Origin: Micavibrio sp.
Lineage (GTDB): Bacteria > Pseudomonadota > Alphaproteobacteria > Micavibrionales > UBA2020
Direction of reading: 5' to 3'
Length of the DNA: 64,000 nt
Assembly (NCBI GenBank): GCA_028283745.1
Contig: JAPWJZ010000009.1
Coordinates: 186,001 to 250,000, forward strand
Within the stretch, counting starts at the first letter, position 1; every line of letters begins with the position of its first letter. The position numbers were made by a program, and so were the translations under genes. The notes under the pieces are model-generated. The model was not told the origin of the DNA and did no database searches. It saw nothing but the letters and a program-made list of their open reading frames with translations. Of the stretch, positions 1 through 10,578 are shown one piece after another.

Positions 1-396
1 GTTGCCATCAACCGCGGCGAGGGTTTGGAAGCCATGCGATCCATGAGCGCGGGCTGCAAGGCGGCAATTGCGGCCGGCCGTTCCATCATCATCTTCCCGC
101 AGGGCACGCGCGTGAAACCGGGCGAGATAAAGCCGTATAAACCCGGCATTGCCAAAATTTACCGCGACCTTGGCGTGCCGATTGTACCGGTGGCGCTGAA
201 CACCGGCGTTTTCTGGGGCCGTAATGCGTTCTTTAAAAAGTCCGGCACGATTGTGTATGAATTCCTGCCCGCCATTCCTGCCGGCCAGCCGCCGCTGAAG
301 ATGATGGAACAGCTGGAACAGCTCATCGAAAGCGCCAGCGACAAGCTGGTGATTGAAGCCGGCGGCCCCGCCCTGCCCGTGCGCACAGGCGGCTAA
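1..396 (+). CDS. plsC: 1-acyl-sn-glycerol-3-phosphate acyltransferase (PlsC-like), 5'-truncated by window edge
   Basis: Frame 1 is open from the first base to a TAA at 394-396, so this is the C-terminal ~131 residues of a longer gene. The segment IIIFPQGTR is the PlsC/LPLAT block III (usually FPEGTR) that binds the acyl acceptor phosphate; it is followed by the usual P-x-x-PVALN-type strand (VPIVPVALNTGVFWG). The HX4D catalytic motif would lie upstream of the window. The family transfers an acyl chain to lysophosphatidic acid at the inner membrane. The ORF is convergent with the next gene, 23 bases away. The Q in place of E in FPQGTR is a tolerated variant. The family call is firm; which lysophospholipid is used cannot be read from this fragment. 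Confidence 0.8.
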   Translation, partial: VAINRGEGLEAMRSMSAGCKAAIAAGRSIIIFPQGTRVKPGEIKPYKPGIAKIYRDLGVPIVPVALNTGVFWGRNAFFKKSGTIVYEFLPAIPAGQPPLKMMEQLEQLIESASDKLVIEAGGPALPVRTGG

Positions 397-419
397 ACTT
401 CAGCCTGGCGTTTAGAAGA

Positions 420-1334
420 TCAATACGTCTTCCATGCCTTGTCGCCCGCAATAAACGTGCGGTGACGCAAGGGGTAGAAGTAATACACGCGCTTGTCGGG
501 CGTGACAAGGCATGCAGGCTTCAGCAGCAGCGGCATCACGCGGCCGTCATCCATCGCAATCACGCTGTTATCGACTTCAAGCTTGAAGGGTGCGGTGACA
601 GATAATGTCTGCTGCGTGGCAATGCAAAGCTCCGGCACGGGGTTCGGTACAATGGCGAAAAGCGTATCGGTCGTGCGCTTCTTGGCATCCGCCATGCGGC
701 GCAGGCTGAAGATAAGCGGCATGTTTTTTTGCGTCGTCAGCTTATCCAGCAGCTTCTGGTTGATCCACTGGTTGAGCATCGGGTGAAATTTGATGTTTCC
801 CTTGGGGTTAAACACCGCATACATCGGGTCGATGTTATTGGAAACACCCCCGAAGTGCAGTTTTTCAAGGTCGTTCAGGGTAATCTTGCCCTCGTTCAGC
901 GCGCTCGTCAGCGTGCTTTTAAGCAGATTCAGGTTGCCGGTCAGCATTTGAATAGTGGCGGTTGATACAGTCTGTGCGGACGCGGCTGCAGGGGCGGCGC
1001 CCTTGTAAGTGCCAATCACGTTCACAGGGCGACCCGGTGCCTGCGACGGCAGTGCGGGCATGGATGATGTCGACAGCACAGGCTTACCGTTCGCCGTCAC
1101 GCCAATCACGGTATCCGGCACGCCCGCGAAGCTCGACGGCGGCTGGAATTCTTTCGGCAGGTCCGGGCGCGCGAGCGGCACAACAATCTTTGACATGACC
1201 GGCAGGTTATCCGGCACGGAAATGGCGGCGCTGCCCCCGTGGCTGCCGCGCTCCTTCAACACAACCCCGACAACAACGCCGATGACGATAAGGGCCGTCA
1301 CGACGATTACGATGGTTTTTTGAAGGGAGGTCAT
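420..1334 (-). CDS. Membrane-anchored hypothetical protein
   Basis: 304 residues. Residues ~7-27 form one hydrophobic helix (IVIVVTALIVIGVVVGVV) after a short basic N-terminus, giving an N-in anchored periplasmic protein. After it comes a Pro/Ala/Ser-rich linker to ~residue 120, then a predicted globular part containing two cysteines (near PELCIATQ and KPACLVTP) that could form a disulphide. I recognise no family. It starts 24 bases after the hisC stop on the same strand, so the two are probably cotranscribed; this alone does not give it a metabolic role. It ends facing the plsC-like gene. Confidence 0.65.
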   Translation of the reverse strand: MTSLQKTIVIVVTALIVIGVVVGVVLKERGSHGGSAAISVPDNLPVMSKIVVPLARPDLPKEFQPPSSFAGVPDTVIGVTANGKPVLSTSSMPALPSQAPGRPVNVIGTYKGAAPAAASAQTVSTATIQMLTGNLNLLKSTLTSALNEGKITLNDLEKLHFGGVSNNIDPMYAVFNPKGNIKFHPMLNQWINQKLLDKLTTQKNMPLIFSLRRMADAKKRTTDTLFAIVPNPVPELCIATQQTLSVTAPFKLEVDNSVIAMDDGRVMPLLLKPACLVTPDKRVYYFYPLRHRTFIAGDKAWKTY

Positions 1335-1358
1335 TTGCGATACGCTTCCTTTTCGAAA

Positions 1359-2435
1359 TTACTTGCGGGCGATTTTCAGCGCGTCAATAAGCCGCTGGTT
1401 ATCGTCCATCGTTCCCACGGTAATGCGCAGGTGATGGGGTAGATTATACGCTCCCATCTGACGTATGAAAATACCCTTGTCTTTAAGGGCGTTGCGCACG
1501 GCTTCCGATTTGTCGCCGAATTCGGCCAGGATAAAGTTGCCGACCGAGGGCCAGGTGCGGATGTTCAGGCCCGCCAGCTGTTCAAACAGGAACTTGCGGC
1601 CCATGCGCGTCATTTCAATGGTTTTTTGAAGGAATTCATGGTCATCCAGCGCGGCAATACCGGCAGCCTGGGCGGGCGCGTTGACGTTAAACGCCCCCCG
1701 CACGCGGTTGACGACGCCCGCAACATCCGGCGAGCAATAGGCCCAGCCGAGGCGCACGGCGGCAAGCCCGTAAATTTTTGAAAAAGTGCGCAGCATAACA
1801 ACATTGGGGTGCGCATCCACCAGCGATTTGCCGTCGTCATAATCTTTTTCCTCGACGAATTCGGCATAGGCGCTATCCAGCAGCAGCAGCACGCGGGGCG
1901 GCAGATTTTCGCACAGGTATTTCATTTCATCGCGGGTCAAATAGCTGCCGGTCGGGTTATTGGGGTTTGCCAGCAGCAGCATTTTGGTTTTGGGCGTGAC
2001 CGCCTTCAGCAGCGCTTCAATATCGGTGCGGAAGTCTTTTTCCGGCGCGGCGACGGGCGTTGCGCCGACGGCCTTGGCACACAGCGGGTACATAAGGAAG
2101 CCGTACTGGCTGTACAGCACTTCATCCCCCTCGCCCGCATAGGCGCGCACCAGCAGAGAGATCAGTTCCTCGGAGCCTGAACCGCAAATGATTTTATCCG
2201 GCGACAGGCCGTAGGTGCGGCCAAGGGCGGCGCGGAGGTCTGCGGCTGAACCATCAGGGTAGCGTTGCAGGTCGGCGCCTGCGGCAAGGTAGGCTGCCCG
2301 CGCCTTCGGGCTGCAGCCCAGCGCATTTTCGTTGGAGGCAAGGCGCACTAAATGCGTCACGCCCTCCACGCGCCCTTCGCCGCCGATATACGGTTTAATA
2401 TCGAGAATGCCGGGTTTGGGCTGCGGCTGGTTCAT
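1359..2435 (-). CDS. hisC: Histidinol-phosphate aminotransferase
   Basis: PLP-dependent fold-type I aminotransferase of class II, about 358 residues, the normal HisC length. It converts imidazole-acetol phosphate plus glutamate to histidinol phosphate; in alphaproteobacteria this enzyme often also serves aromatic amino acid transamination. Visible landmarks are RLASNENALG near the N-terminus, the LANPNNPTGSYL substrate/PLP loop, the aspartate of LLLDSAYAEF and the Schiff-base lysine in RTFSKIYGLAAVRLGW. The ATG at 2435 is preferred over the longer ORF start because AGGAG lies 8 bases upstream. A membrane-anchored hypothetical gene follows closely. No other his genes are in the window. Confidence 0.9.
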   Translation of the reverse strand: MNQPQPKPGILDIKPYIGGEGRVEGVTHLVRLASNENALGCSPKARAAYLAAGADLQRYPDGSAADLRAALGRTYGLSPDKIICGSGSEELISLLVRAYAGEGDEVLYSQYGFLMYPLCAKAVGATPVAAPEKDFRTDIEALLKAVTPKTKMLLLANPNNPTGSYLTRDEMKYLCENLPPRVLLLLDSAYAEFVEEKDYDDGKSLVDAHPNVVMLRTFSKIYGLAAVRLGWAYCSPDVAGVVNRVRGAFNVNAPAQAAGIAALDDHEFLQKTIEMTRMGRKFLFEQLAGLNIRTWPSVGNFILAEFGDKSEAVRNALKDKGIFIRQMGAYNLPHHLRITVGTMDDNQRLIDALKIARK

Positions 2436-2534
2436 GGGCGGGCGCTCCTGCAATTGTGATGGCTCATTTTTATTGAAGCCGCCCCTGTTGCGCAAGCCCC
2501 GCGCAAATTACAGCTGGCTGCGGTTAGCCATAAC

Positions 2535-3293
2535 TTATTTCGGCAGATGCAGGCGGCCGGAGGCCGTGGGCATCATGCGGCGGCGGGCGACGGCGGCCTG
2601 GCTGGTGGCGGCCCCCACCATGGTGCCGGCATATAGCTGCTTGGTCGCCTCCACAATGTTCACGCCGCCGATGGCGTTGAAGAACCGGTAGCCGATATTT
2701 TCCCAGACCGGCGCGGTCGTCAGCATCAGGCGGGAGGTGGAGGGCGGCACGAACAGCGCCCGTTCATCCCGCTCCGGCACGAAAAGGTATTCCTTCAAAA
2801 CCTGGCGGATTTGCCCTAATGAATACGGCGTGCCATGGCCGAAGGGCGTTGAATCCACCCGCGCCCAGATGCCGGTGCGGTTCGGCACCACCAGCATGAT
2901 GCGCCCCTGGCCGGACAACACACGCCAGCTTTCCTTTAATATGACATCAAGACTTTCGTAGCCCTGCAAACCATGCACCACCAGTAACCGGTCTATGGAA
3001 TTTGTTTCAATGGGTAGTTCGGCTTCATCGCACATGGCTACCAGCCCGCGCTCATCCCCCTTTTCAGGCGGCGGCCAATAGACCGCGCCTTGGTGCGATG
3101 GCATCAGGGCCGTCACGCGCTCCGCTTCGCCCATGAACATTTTAAGGTACGGCACGGCATAGCCCAACCCCAGCACACGCATGCCGCCAACACCGGGCCA
3201 GAAGGCGCGAATATGCGAACGCAGCAGGCGCTGCACGACGCGGCCCTGCGTTGAATCATAAAACTCCCGTAAATCAATAGCCTTGGTGTACAT
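2535..3293 (-). CDS. Class I SAM-dependent methyltransferase
   Basis: 252 residues. A Rossmann-type SAM site is suggested by MRVLGLGYAVPYL (motif I, lacking the usual acidic residue after the first strand). A post-II region with an acidic residue at DEAELPIETNSIDRLLVVHGL matches the SIDxvl..h.l pattern of Methyltransf_11 proteins, followed by the ESWRVLSGQGRIMLVVPNR strand. The C-terminal ~70 residues are basic and family-specific. It starts only 2 bases after the mutT-like stop, so dnaQ, mutT-like and this gene form an operon. The substrate is unknown. The family call is good and the function open. Confidence 0.8.
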   Translation of the reverse strand: MYTKAIDLREFYDSTQGRVVQRLLRSHIRAFWPGVGGMRVLGLGYAVPYLKMFMGEAERVTALMPSHQGAVYWPPPEKGDERGLVAMCDEAELPIETNSIDRLLVVHGLQGYESLDVILKESWRVLSGQGRIMLVVPNRTGIWARVDSTPFGHGTPYSLGQIRQVLKEYLFVPERDERALFVPPSTSRLMLTTAPVWENIGYRFFNAIGGVNIVEATKQLYAGTMVGAATSQAAVARRRMMPTASGRLHLPK

Positions 3294-3295
3294 TC

Positions 3296-3739
3296 CTAAA
3301 GCAATTCACGAAGAATGGGGATGAGCGGAATATCGGCGGGCGGCATCGGGTATTTATCGAAGTCTTTGGGGTAAACCCATGCAAAGGCTTGCCCTTCCTT
3401 CGATTGCACCACACCTTTCCACACCCGGCAAACAAAAACCGGCATGAACAGGTGAAAATCATCATAATGGTGCGAAACGAATGTTAAAGGCGCAAGGCAG
3501 GAAGCCTTGGTATCTATGCCCAGTTCCTCATGAAGCTCGCGGCACAGCGCAGCTTCCGGCATTTCGCCCTGCTCTATTTTGCCGCCGGGAAATTCCCACA
3601 AACCCGCCAGTTTTTTGCCTGCCGGACGCTGCGCCAGAAGCACGCGCCCGTCACGGTCAACCAGCACAGCGGCAACCACATAGACGGTTTTTACCGGCGC
3701 TGCGCTAGCGGCGGTAACGGCATCAAAACAGTTCGACAT
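3296..3739 (-). CDS. mutT: Nudix hydrolase, MutT-like (8-oxo-dGTP diphosphatase)
   Basis: 147 residues from the ATG at 3739, chosen because AAAGG sits 7 bases upstream; the longer ORF start would overlap dnaQ. A perfect Nudix box (GX5EX7REUXEEXGU) spans GGKIEQGEM...RELHEELGI. It is preceded by VYVVAAVLVDRDGRVLLAQRPAGKKLAGLWEFPGG in which the second half is the typical MutT substrate strand. MutT removes 8-oxo-dGTP from the nucleotide pool; the gene lies one base downstream of the dnaQ-like gene, pairing pool sanitation with proofreading. A dCTP or CTP pyrophosphatase activity cannot be excluded from sequence alone. Confidence 0.85.
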   Translation of the reverse strand: MSNCFDAVTAASAAPVKTVYVVAAVLVDRDGRVLLAQRPAGKKLAGLWEFPGGKIEQGEMPEAALCRELHEELGIDTKASCLAPLTFVSHHYDDFHLFMPVFVCRVWKGVVQSKEGQAFAWVYPKDFDKYPMPPADIPLIPILRELL

Positions 3740-3740
3740 A

Positions 3741-4376
3741 TCAGACCTTTGGGGATTTATTTGAAGGCTTTGCGGGAGCAGAGGCCGCAACATCGCCGGT
3801 GAAGGTAGCATAGTCTTTCACCAGCTTGGGGAAGGCTTCGGCCAGCAAACGGGCATCCAGCAGCGCGCCGTGACCGTTGTCGTCACGTTCCTTGCGGCTG
3901 ATGCTGTAGCGGTCGAGGACTTTATCCAGCGTTGCCTGCTTTTCGCCGAACATGGCTTCGGACCAGCGGCGCACGTTCGTCCACTGGGTTTCCGGAACGA
4001 TCGGCTGGCCGGCTTTGAGCATTTCGAAATTCAGCATGGCGATATCGAGGGTATAGTCGCCGGTGGTACGGCAAGTAATAATGACCTGGTCATCGCCGAT
4101 GAACTCGCGCAGCTCTTTCGCGAGTTCCGGAAATTTCGGTTTGTCGGCCACCTTCTCGTTGCTGATGCCGTGGATCTTAACGACCTCTGCCGGAATGTCG
4201 CGGTCGGGGTTGATCAGCACATGGTACTCGCGGCCGGTCGGCTTGCGGTTGATCATTTCGACCAGCGCGACTTCGACGACACGGTGACCATCCGCCACGA
4301 ACAGGCCGGTGGTTTCCGTATCCAGCACGAGTTCGCGGGGGCCTTCGGCCTTGTTGAATGACTTCAATATGCTCAT
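3741..4376 (-). CDS. dnaQ: DNA polymerase III epsilon-type 3'-5' exonuclease (DnaQ-like)
   Basis: 211 residues from the ATG at 4376, which has AAGG 5 bases upstream; the track-length version adds an implausible leader. Exo I is clear (LVLDTETTG, metal-binding D and E), HGIS follows, and Exo III-epsilon is clear (NGHGALLDARLLAEAF, with catalytic H and D). Exo II is unusual: the canonical HNAxFD is replaced by TTGDYTLD, keeping only the aspartate. The Ala/Pro/Lys tail could be the polymerase alpha-binding linker. It leads a dnaQ-mutT-methyltransferase operon. It may be the replicative epsilon subunit or a paralogue; the altered Exo II keeps this open. Confidence 0.82.
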   Translation of the reverse strand: MSILKSFNKAEGPRELVLDTETTGLFVADGHRVVEVALVEMINRKPTGREYHVLINPDRDIPAEVVKIHGISNEKVADKPKFPELAKELREFIGDDQVIITCRTTGDYTLDIAMLNFEMLKAGQPIVPETQWTNVRRWSEAMFGEKQATLDKVLDRYSISRKERDDNGHGALLDARLLAEAFPKLVKDYATFTGDVAASAPAKPSNKSPKV

Positions 4377-4463
4377 GCCAACCTTGATAGCGGCAAAAAA
4401 ACCCGCCGTCAACAAGCCTGTAACATTATGAAATAGCGGGATATTGCCCGTAATTAAACAATA

Positions 4464-4498
4464 AAAAAGGGCAGCTTTATTACAAAGCTGCCCTTTTA
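4464..4498. terminator. Intrinsic terminator, possibly bidirectional
   Basis: Stem AAAAGGGCAGCTTT / AAAGCTGCCCTTTT around a short ATTAC loop, with A and T runs on both sides so it would work on either strand. It lies after the parvulin stop (4522) on the minus strand, separating that gene from dnaQ. Confidence 0.8.
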
Positions 4499-4521
4499 AG
4501 GTCCGGTATCAGCAAAAAGGC

Positions 4522-5523
4522 TTATTCGGCCTTTTTGTCGCTGTCATCTGCATCATCTTTATCGTCAGACGCTTTGTCATCCGCAGCTTTATCAGCTTTG
4601 GGGGCTTTCTTGTCAGCCTTGGCGGGCTTCTTGTCGGAAGCTTCTTTTTGTTCCAGCTGCTGTGCGGCGTTGCCGGTTTCGACAACGGGCTTGCCGTCCA
4701 TATCAAAGGTCTTGATGTCGGCTTTCGCTTTCAGGCTTTTCACAAGGTCAGCAACGGCGACCTGCGACAGTTTCTGGCGGATGGCGTCATCGACGCTCTT
4801 GTCGAAGTCAGGCACTTTGCGCTCGCGCTTGTCATCAACCTTGAACACGTGCCAGCCGAACTGGCTCTTGATCGGCTCTTTGCTGTAGGTGCCGGCTTTA
4901 AGGGCCACAACCTTCGCGCCCATGTCGGGGTCGATGAATTCTTCCTTCACCATGTACGAACCGAGGTCGCCGCCGTTTTGCGCAGCCGGGCCGGAAGAGC
5001 GCTGTTTTGCAAGGTCTTCAAACTTCGCGCCGCCGTCGAGGTCTTTAATGACCTTTTCAGCTTCTTCTTTCGTCGGCACCAGAATGTGACGGGCATGGAC
5101 TTCCATCTTGCCTTTGTTCTGGTCCTTGAAGCGGTTGTATTCCGCCTTCACCATGGCATCCGTCACTTTGGAGCTGAGGACTTTTTCGAAGTAGATCTGC
5201 TTCACCAGCTGCGCCTTCACGGCATCCAGCTGTTTTTTGTATTCGGGCGTATCTTCAATTTTCGCGGCCTGGCTGGCTTCGTCGATCAGCTTTTCGCTTA
5301 CGACCTGGTCAAGCACCAGCGGGAAGGCTTTCGGCGCATCTTCCGGCTTCACCGGCAGCTGCTTCAGCGCATTCATGACATCTTTTTTGTAAATTTTGTC
5401 GCCGTTGACGATGGCAACGACCGTATCATCGGCCGAGAAAGCCGGTTGCAGCGGGTGCGACAGCATCGCGGTGGCGATGACCGCGGCGGCCGTCAGGCGG
5501 ATGACGTGAGCGCGAAGTGACAT
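4522..5523 (-). CDS. Periplasmic parvulin-type peptidyl-prolyl isomerase
   Basis: 333 residues from the ATG at 5523, which has AAGGAG 8 bases upstream. Residues ~1-28 are a Sec signal peptide (basic start, hydrophobic core, cut near AFSADD). A SurA-N-like helical region follows, then a rotamase domain with EVHARHILV, GGDLGSYMVKEEF and FGWHVFKV, the standard parvulin landmarks. This makes it an export-linked foldase for envelope proteins. The last ~50 residues are a Lys/Asp/Ala-rich low-complexity tail (KKPAKADKKAPKADK...DDKDDADD), not part of the catalytic fold. It is divergent from secA, a common neighbourhood for this PPIase in alphaproteobacteria. Confidence 0.88.
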   Translation of the reverse strand: MSLRAHVIRLTAAAVIATAMLSHPLQPAFSADDTVVAIVNGDKIYKKDVMNALKQLPVKPEDAPKAFPLVLDQVVSEKLIDEASQAAKIEDTPEYKKQLDAVKAQLVKQIYFEKVLSSKVTDAMVKAEYNRFKDQNKGKMEVHARHILVPTKEEAEKVIKDLDGGAKFEDLAKQRSSGPAAQNGGDLGSYMVKEEFIDPDMGAKVVALKAGTYSKEPIKSQFGWHVFKVDDKRERKVPDFDKSVDDAIRQKLSQVAVADLVKSLKAKADIKTFDMDGKPVVETGNAAQQLEQKEASDKKPAKADKKAPKADKAADDKASDDKDDADDSDKKAE

Positions 5524-5708
5524 TCCATATTCTCCTTGGGGTAAACCCCGTTTTATTTTACAAAATAACGAGCAGGCCGCGGTGATGTGGCCCTGCGCCC
5601 TCTGCTGCACGAAGCCCCGCGGCAGGCATGCCCGATGCCAAGCATATAAGGCGGTTTCCCCAAGGTTGGCAAGGGTTTTAAGCCCGAAAACCCTGCAAAA
5701 ACGGTTGA

Positions 5709-5736
5709 TTGACTTAATACCAATCTGCTTTATATG
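5709..5736 (+). promoter_or_regulatory. Probable housekeeping promoter of secA
   Basis: TTGACT (5709-5714), a 16-base spacer and TATATG (5731-5736), ending 45 bases before the secA ATG. It is the best -35/-10 pair in the divergent gap. This is a motif reading only. Confidence 0.45.
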
Positions 5737-5781
5737 TCATGAGGTTTAAATAACGATACAAGCCCAAGGAAAACCAGAGAT

Positions 5782-8478
<2,697 letters not shown>

Positions 8479-8602
8479 TTGAAGACCGGAGAATACAGGC
8501 GCAATAAGCGCAGCGAACACAACGCTCAAACGCCCGTATCATTCCCGCCATTAATCATTCAGTAAGGAATTCGTGGCTGAATAGTATGGACGGAGGATTT
8601 CA

Positions 8603-9220
8603 ATGACAGCTGATAGCGAAACAATCCGCAGCCTGCACCAAGCGCTGAACGCCCTTGCCGATGAAGTCGGCGCCCGCGAAGCCAATATTCGCGGCCACCA
8701 GCAGAATGCCTCGCAGATCGCCCGCACCATCGCCCAGATCATGCGCGTGGATGACGATACCATTGAAGGCATCCGCATTGCCGCAACGCTGCACGATTGC
8801 GGCTTTTTGCGCATCCCCGCCGGCATACTGTCAAAACCCGTTCTGCTGACAGATGATGAATTCGCCATTGTGCGCCAGCACGCGCAGCACGGGCATGACA
8901 TTTTAAAAGACATCGATTTTCCGTGGCCGGTCGCAAAAATGGTTTTGCAGCACCATGAACGGCTTGATGGTTCCGGCTATCCGAACGGCCTTTCCGGCAA
9001 CGAGATCATGATGGAATCGCAGATCATTGCGGTAGCGGATGTGATGGAAGCCATGACATCCGCCCGCCCGTGGCGCGCCGCCAAAAGCGTTGACGTGGCG
9101 ATTGATGAATTGATGCGCGACAGCGGGGTTAAATTCGACCCTTCCATCGTAGAAGCCTGCGTCGACCTTTACACAAAACAGCGCTACCGCCTTGATCCTG
9201 AATATTACGGGCGCGATTAA
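8603..9220 (+). CDS. HD-GYP domain protein (putative c-di-GMP phosphodiesterase)
   Basis: 205 residues with GGAGG-like ribosome site just upstream of the ATG. A short N-terminal helix is followed by a single HD-GYP domain: LHDCG (HD dyad), HAQHGHDIL, HHERLDGSGYP (the HHExxDGxGYP signature) and AVADVMEAMTSARPWR. No receiver or sensor domain is attached. In the family the HD motif usually reads HDxGK; here the lysine is phenylalanine (HDCGF), so activity may be altered. The family hydrolyses c-di-GMP to pGpG or GMP. It follows secA by 124 bases and is closed by a good terminator at 9329-9358. Confidence 0.85.
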   Translation: MTADSETIRSLHQALNALADEVGAREANIRGHQQNASQIARTIAQIMRVDDDTIEGIRIAATLHDCGFLRIPAGILSKPVLLTDDEFAIVRQHAQHGHDILKDIDFPWPVAKMVLQHHERLDGSGYPNGLSGNEIMMESQIIAVADVMEAMTSARPWRAAKSVDVAIDELMRDSGVKFDPSIVEACVDLYTKQRYRLDPEYYGRD

Positions 9221-9328
9221 CCGTCTGTTTACCACTTGCTGCTATCTTCGTCTTAAGCCAGACAGTTGGGCGCAAAGCCCGCGGACAAACGGCAAAAGAT
9301 TTTAAAGAGTGTGTGTACGTGAAAATAA

Positions 9329-9358
9329 AAAGCCCCGCTTCACCAGCGGGGCTTTTTT
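9329..9358 (+). terminator. Intrinsic terminator after the HD-GYP gene
   Basis: Stem AAGCCCCGCT / AGCGGGGCTT with a short loop followed by TTTTT. It also faces the end of the minus-strand gene at 9383 and may serve both. Confidence 0.85.
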
Positions 9359-9382
9359 ATGGGCGCAACGCGGTTCCTTGAA

Positions 9383-10477
9383 TTAAACCGACATATAACG
9401 CTGCGGCACAGGCGGCGCCCCCTGCAGCTTAAGCTTCACCGCCATGCGGGACAGCAGGCCGGGCGGGCGTGTTTGCTCTTTCATCTTCGCGTGCCGCTGG
9501 ATGATGCGCTCGGCGCATTCGCCCGTCATGTCGACGGGCGTGATGTTGTGCGTACGCAGCGCGATGCCGAGCGGATAGCCCGACAGCGGGCGCAGGTAGC
9601 CCTTTTCAACCGATGCCTTGTAGACATGTTCTTCCGTCGTATGCACGGTGCGGCCCGCCACCAGCGGTTCCGAAATCATTGACATCGACGTGCCGGCCAC
9701 AATCAAATGATCCGCCTGGTCAATGAGGCCGACATAAGGATTCCAGAAGTTATGCTGGCCCTGCTGCGCCATTTGCGCCTTGTAATCGAATTCTACGACG
9801 GGGAATTTGTCTTCGCTTCCCTGCAGCCCCTCGCGCAGCATTTTCATGAAATGCCTTTGCGCGCGTTCATCCGTGCGGTGGCAGGAGCATATAAAGAATG
9901 TCGCTTCAGGATAGGCGTTTTTCAAGGCGGCCAGCCGCTCCGCAAGGCTGGCGGTACCGCCTTCATTCATGCTGACCAGATTGACGCCGATAAAAGGCCG
10001 CGGCAGTTCCTGATATTCTTCCGCAAAGCGCTGGCCCTGGTATTGCAGTTCTTCCGGCGACAGGTGGTGCGGCACAATTTCCTGCGGGTACTTGCGGTGC
10101 GGCATGCCCAGCGAATCCGCCAGCTGCTCGTTGATGTTGCTGATGACAACGCCGGTGCCTTTTTCCTCCAGCGCCTGATGCACCCGGAAGCCCAGCCAGC
10201 GGCTGAAAAGGAAATCGGGACAGCCTTTGTCTTCGAACAGCTGCAGCAGCCGCTCCTCGCGGTCGCGCAACTGCGGGTACATGTCTTCCAGCACATGGTT
10301 GTCGACGTACATGAATTCAGCGTTGGTTTCCTGCGCCACGCGGCGCGCAATGCCGATGTAACCATGCGTATCACCGCGGCCCGGCTCGTCATGCGCAATG
10401 TCCACCAGCACCAGCGGCTTGGCACCGTTGTTGTAAGGCGGGGCGGCGTTGACGTTAAAATCCTGCTGAACAGCCAT
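9383..10477 (-). CDS. ELM1/DUF1022-like protein
   Basis: About 364 residues from the ATG at 10477, which has GAAGGA 7 bases upstream. The C-terminal half contains NPYVGLIDQADHLIVAGTSMSMISEPLVAGRTVH, which resembles the conserved NPYxGxLxxAD...SxxMxSEaxxtGkpV block of the ELM1 (DUF1022) family, a GT-B-like fold found in many alphaproteobacteria and in plant mitochondrial fission protein ELM1. The N-terminal half starts with a Rossmann-like strand (KPLVLVDIAHD). No enzymatic reaction is established for the bacterial proteins. It lies 101 bases downstream of glpK on the same strand. The family assignment rests on one block and needs a profile search. Confidence 0.55.
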   Translation of the reverse strand: MAVQQDFNVNAAPPYNNGAKPLVLVDIAHDEPGRGDTHGYIGIARRVAQETNAEFMYVDNHVLEDMYPQLRDREERLLQLFEDKGCPDFLFSRWLGFRVHQALEEKGTGVVISNINEQLADSLGMPHRKYPQEIVPHHLSPEELQYQGQRFAEEYQELPRPFIGVNLVSMNEGGTASLAERLAALKNAYPEATFFICSCHRTDERAQRHFMKMLREGLQGSEDKFPVVEFDYKAQMAQQGQHNFWNPYVGLIDQADHLIVAGTSMSMISEPLVAGRTVHTTEEHVYKASVEKGYLRPLSGYPLGIALRTHNITPVDMTGECAERIIQRHAKMKEQTRPPGLLSRMAVKLKLQGAPPVPQRYMSV

Positions 10478-10578
10478 GAAAGATCCTTCAAAGCCATTAT
10501 AAAAGCTTACGCGCAATATGGCAATAAAAATGCTTTTTACCGTTATTTTTCAAACATTAGGCAGCGTTCAAAAACGGC

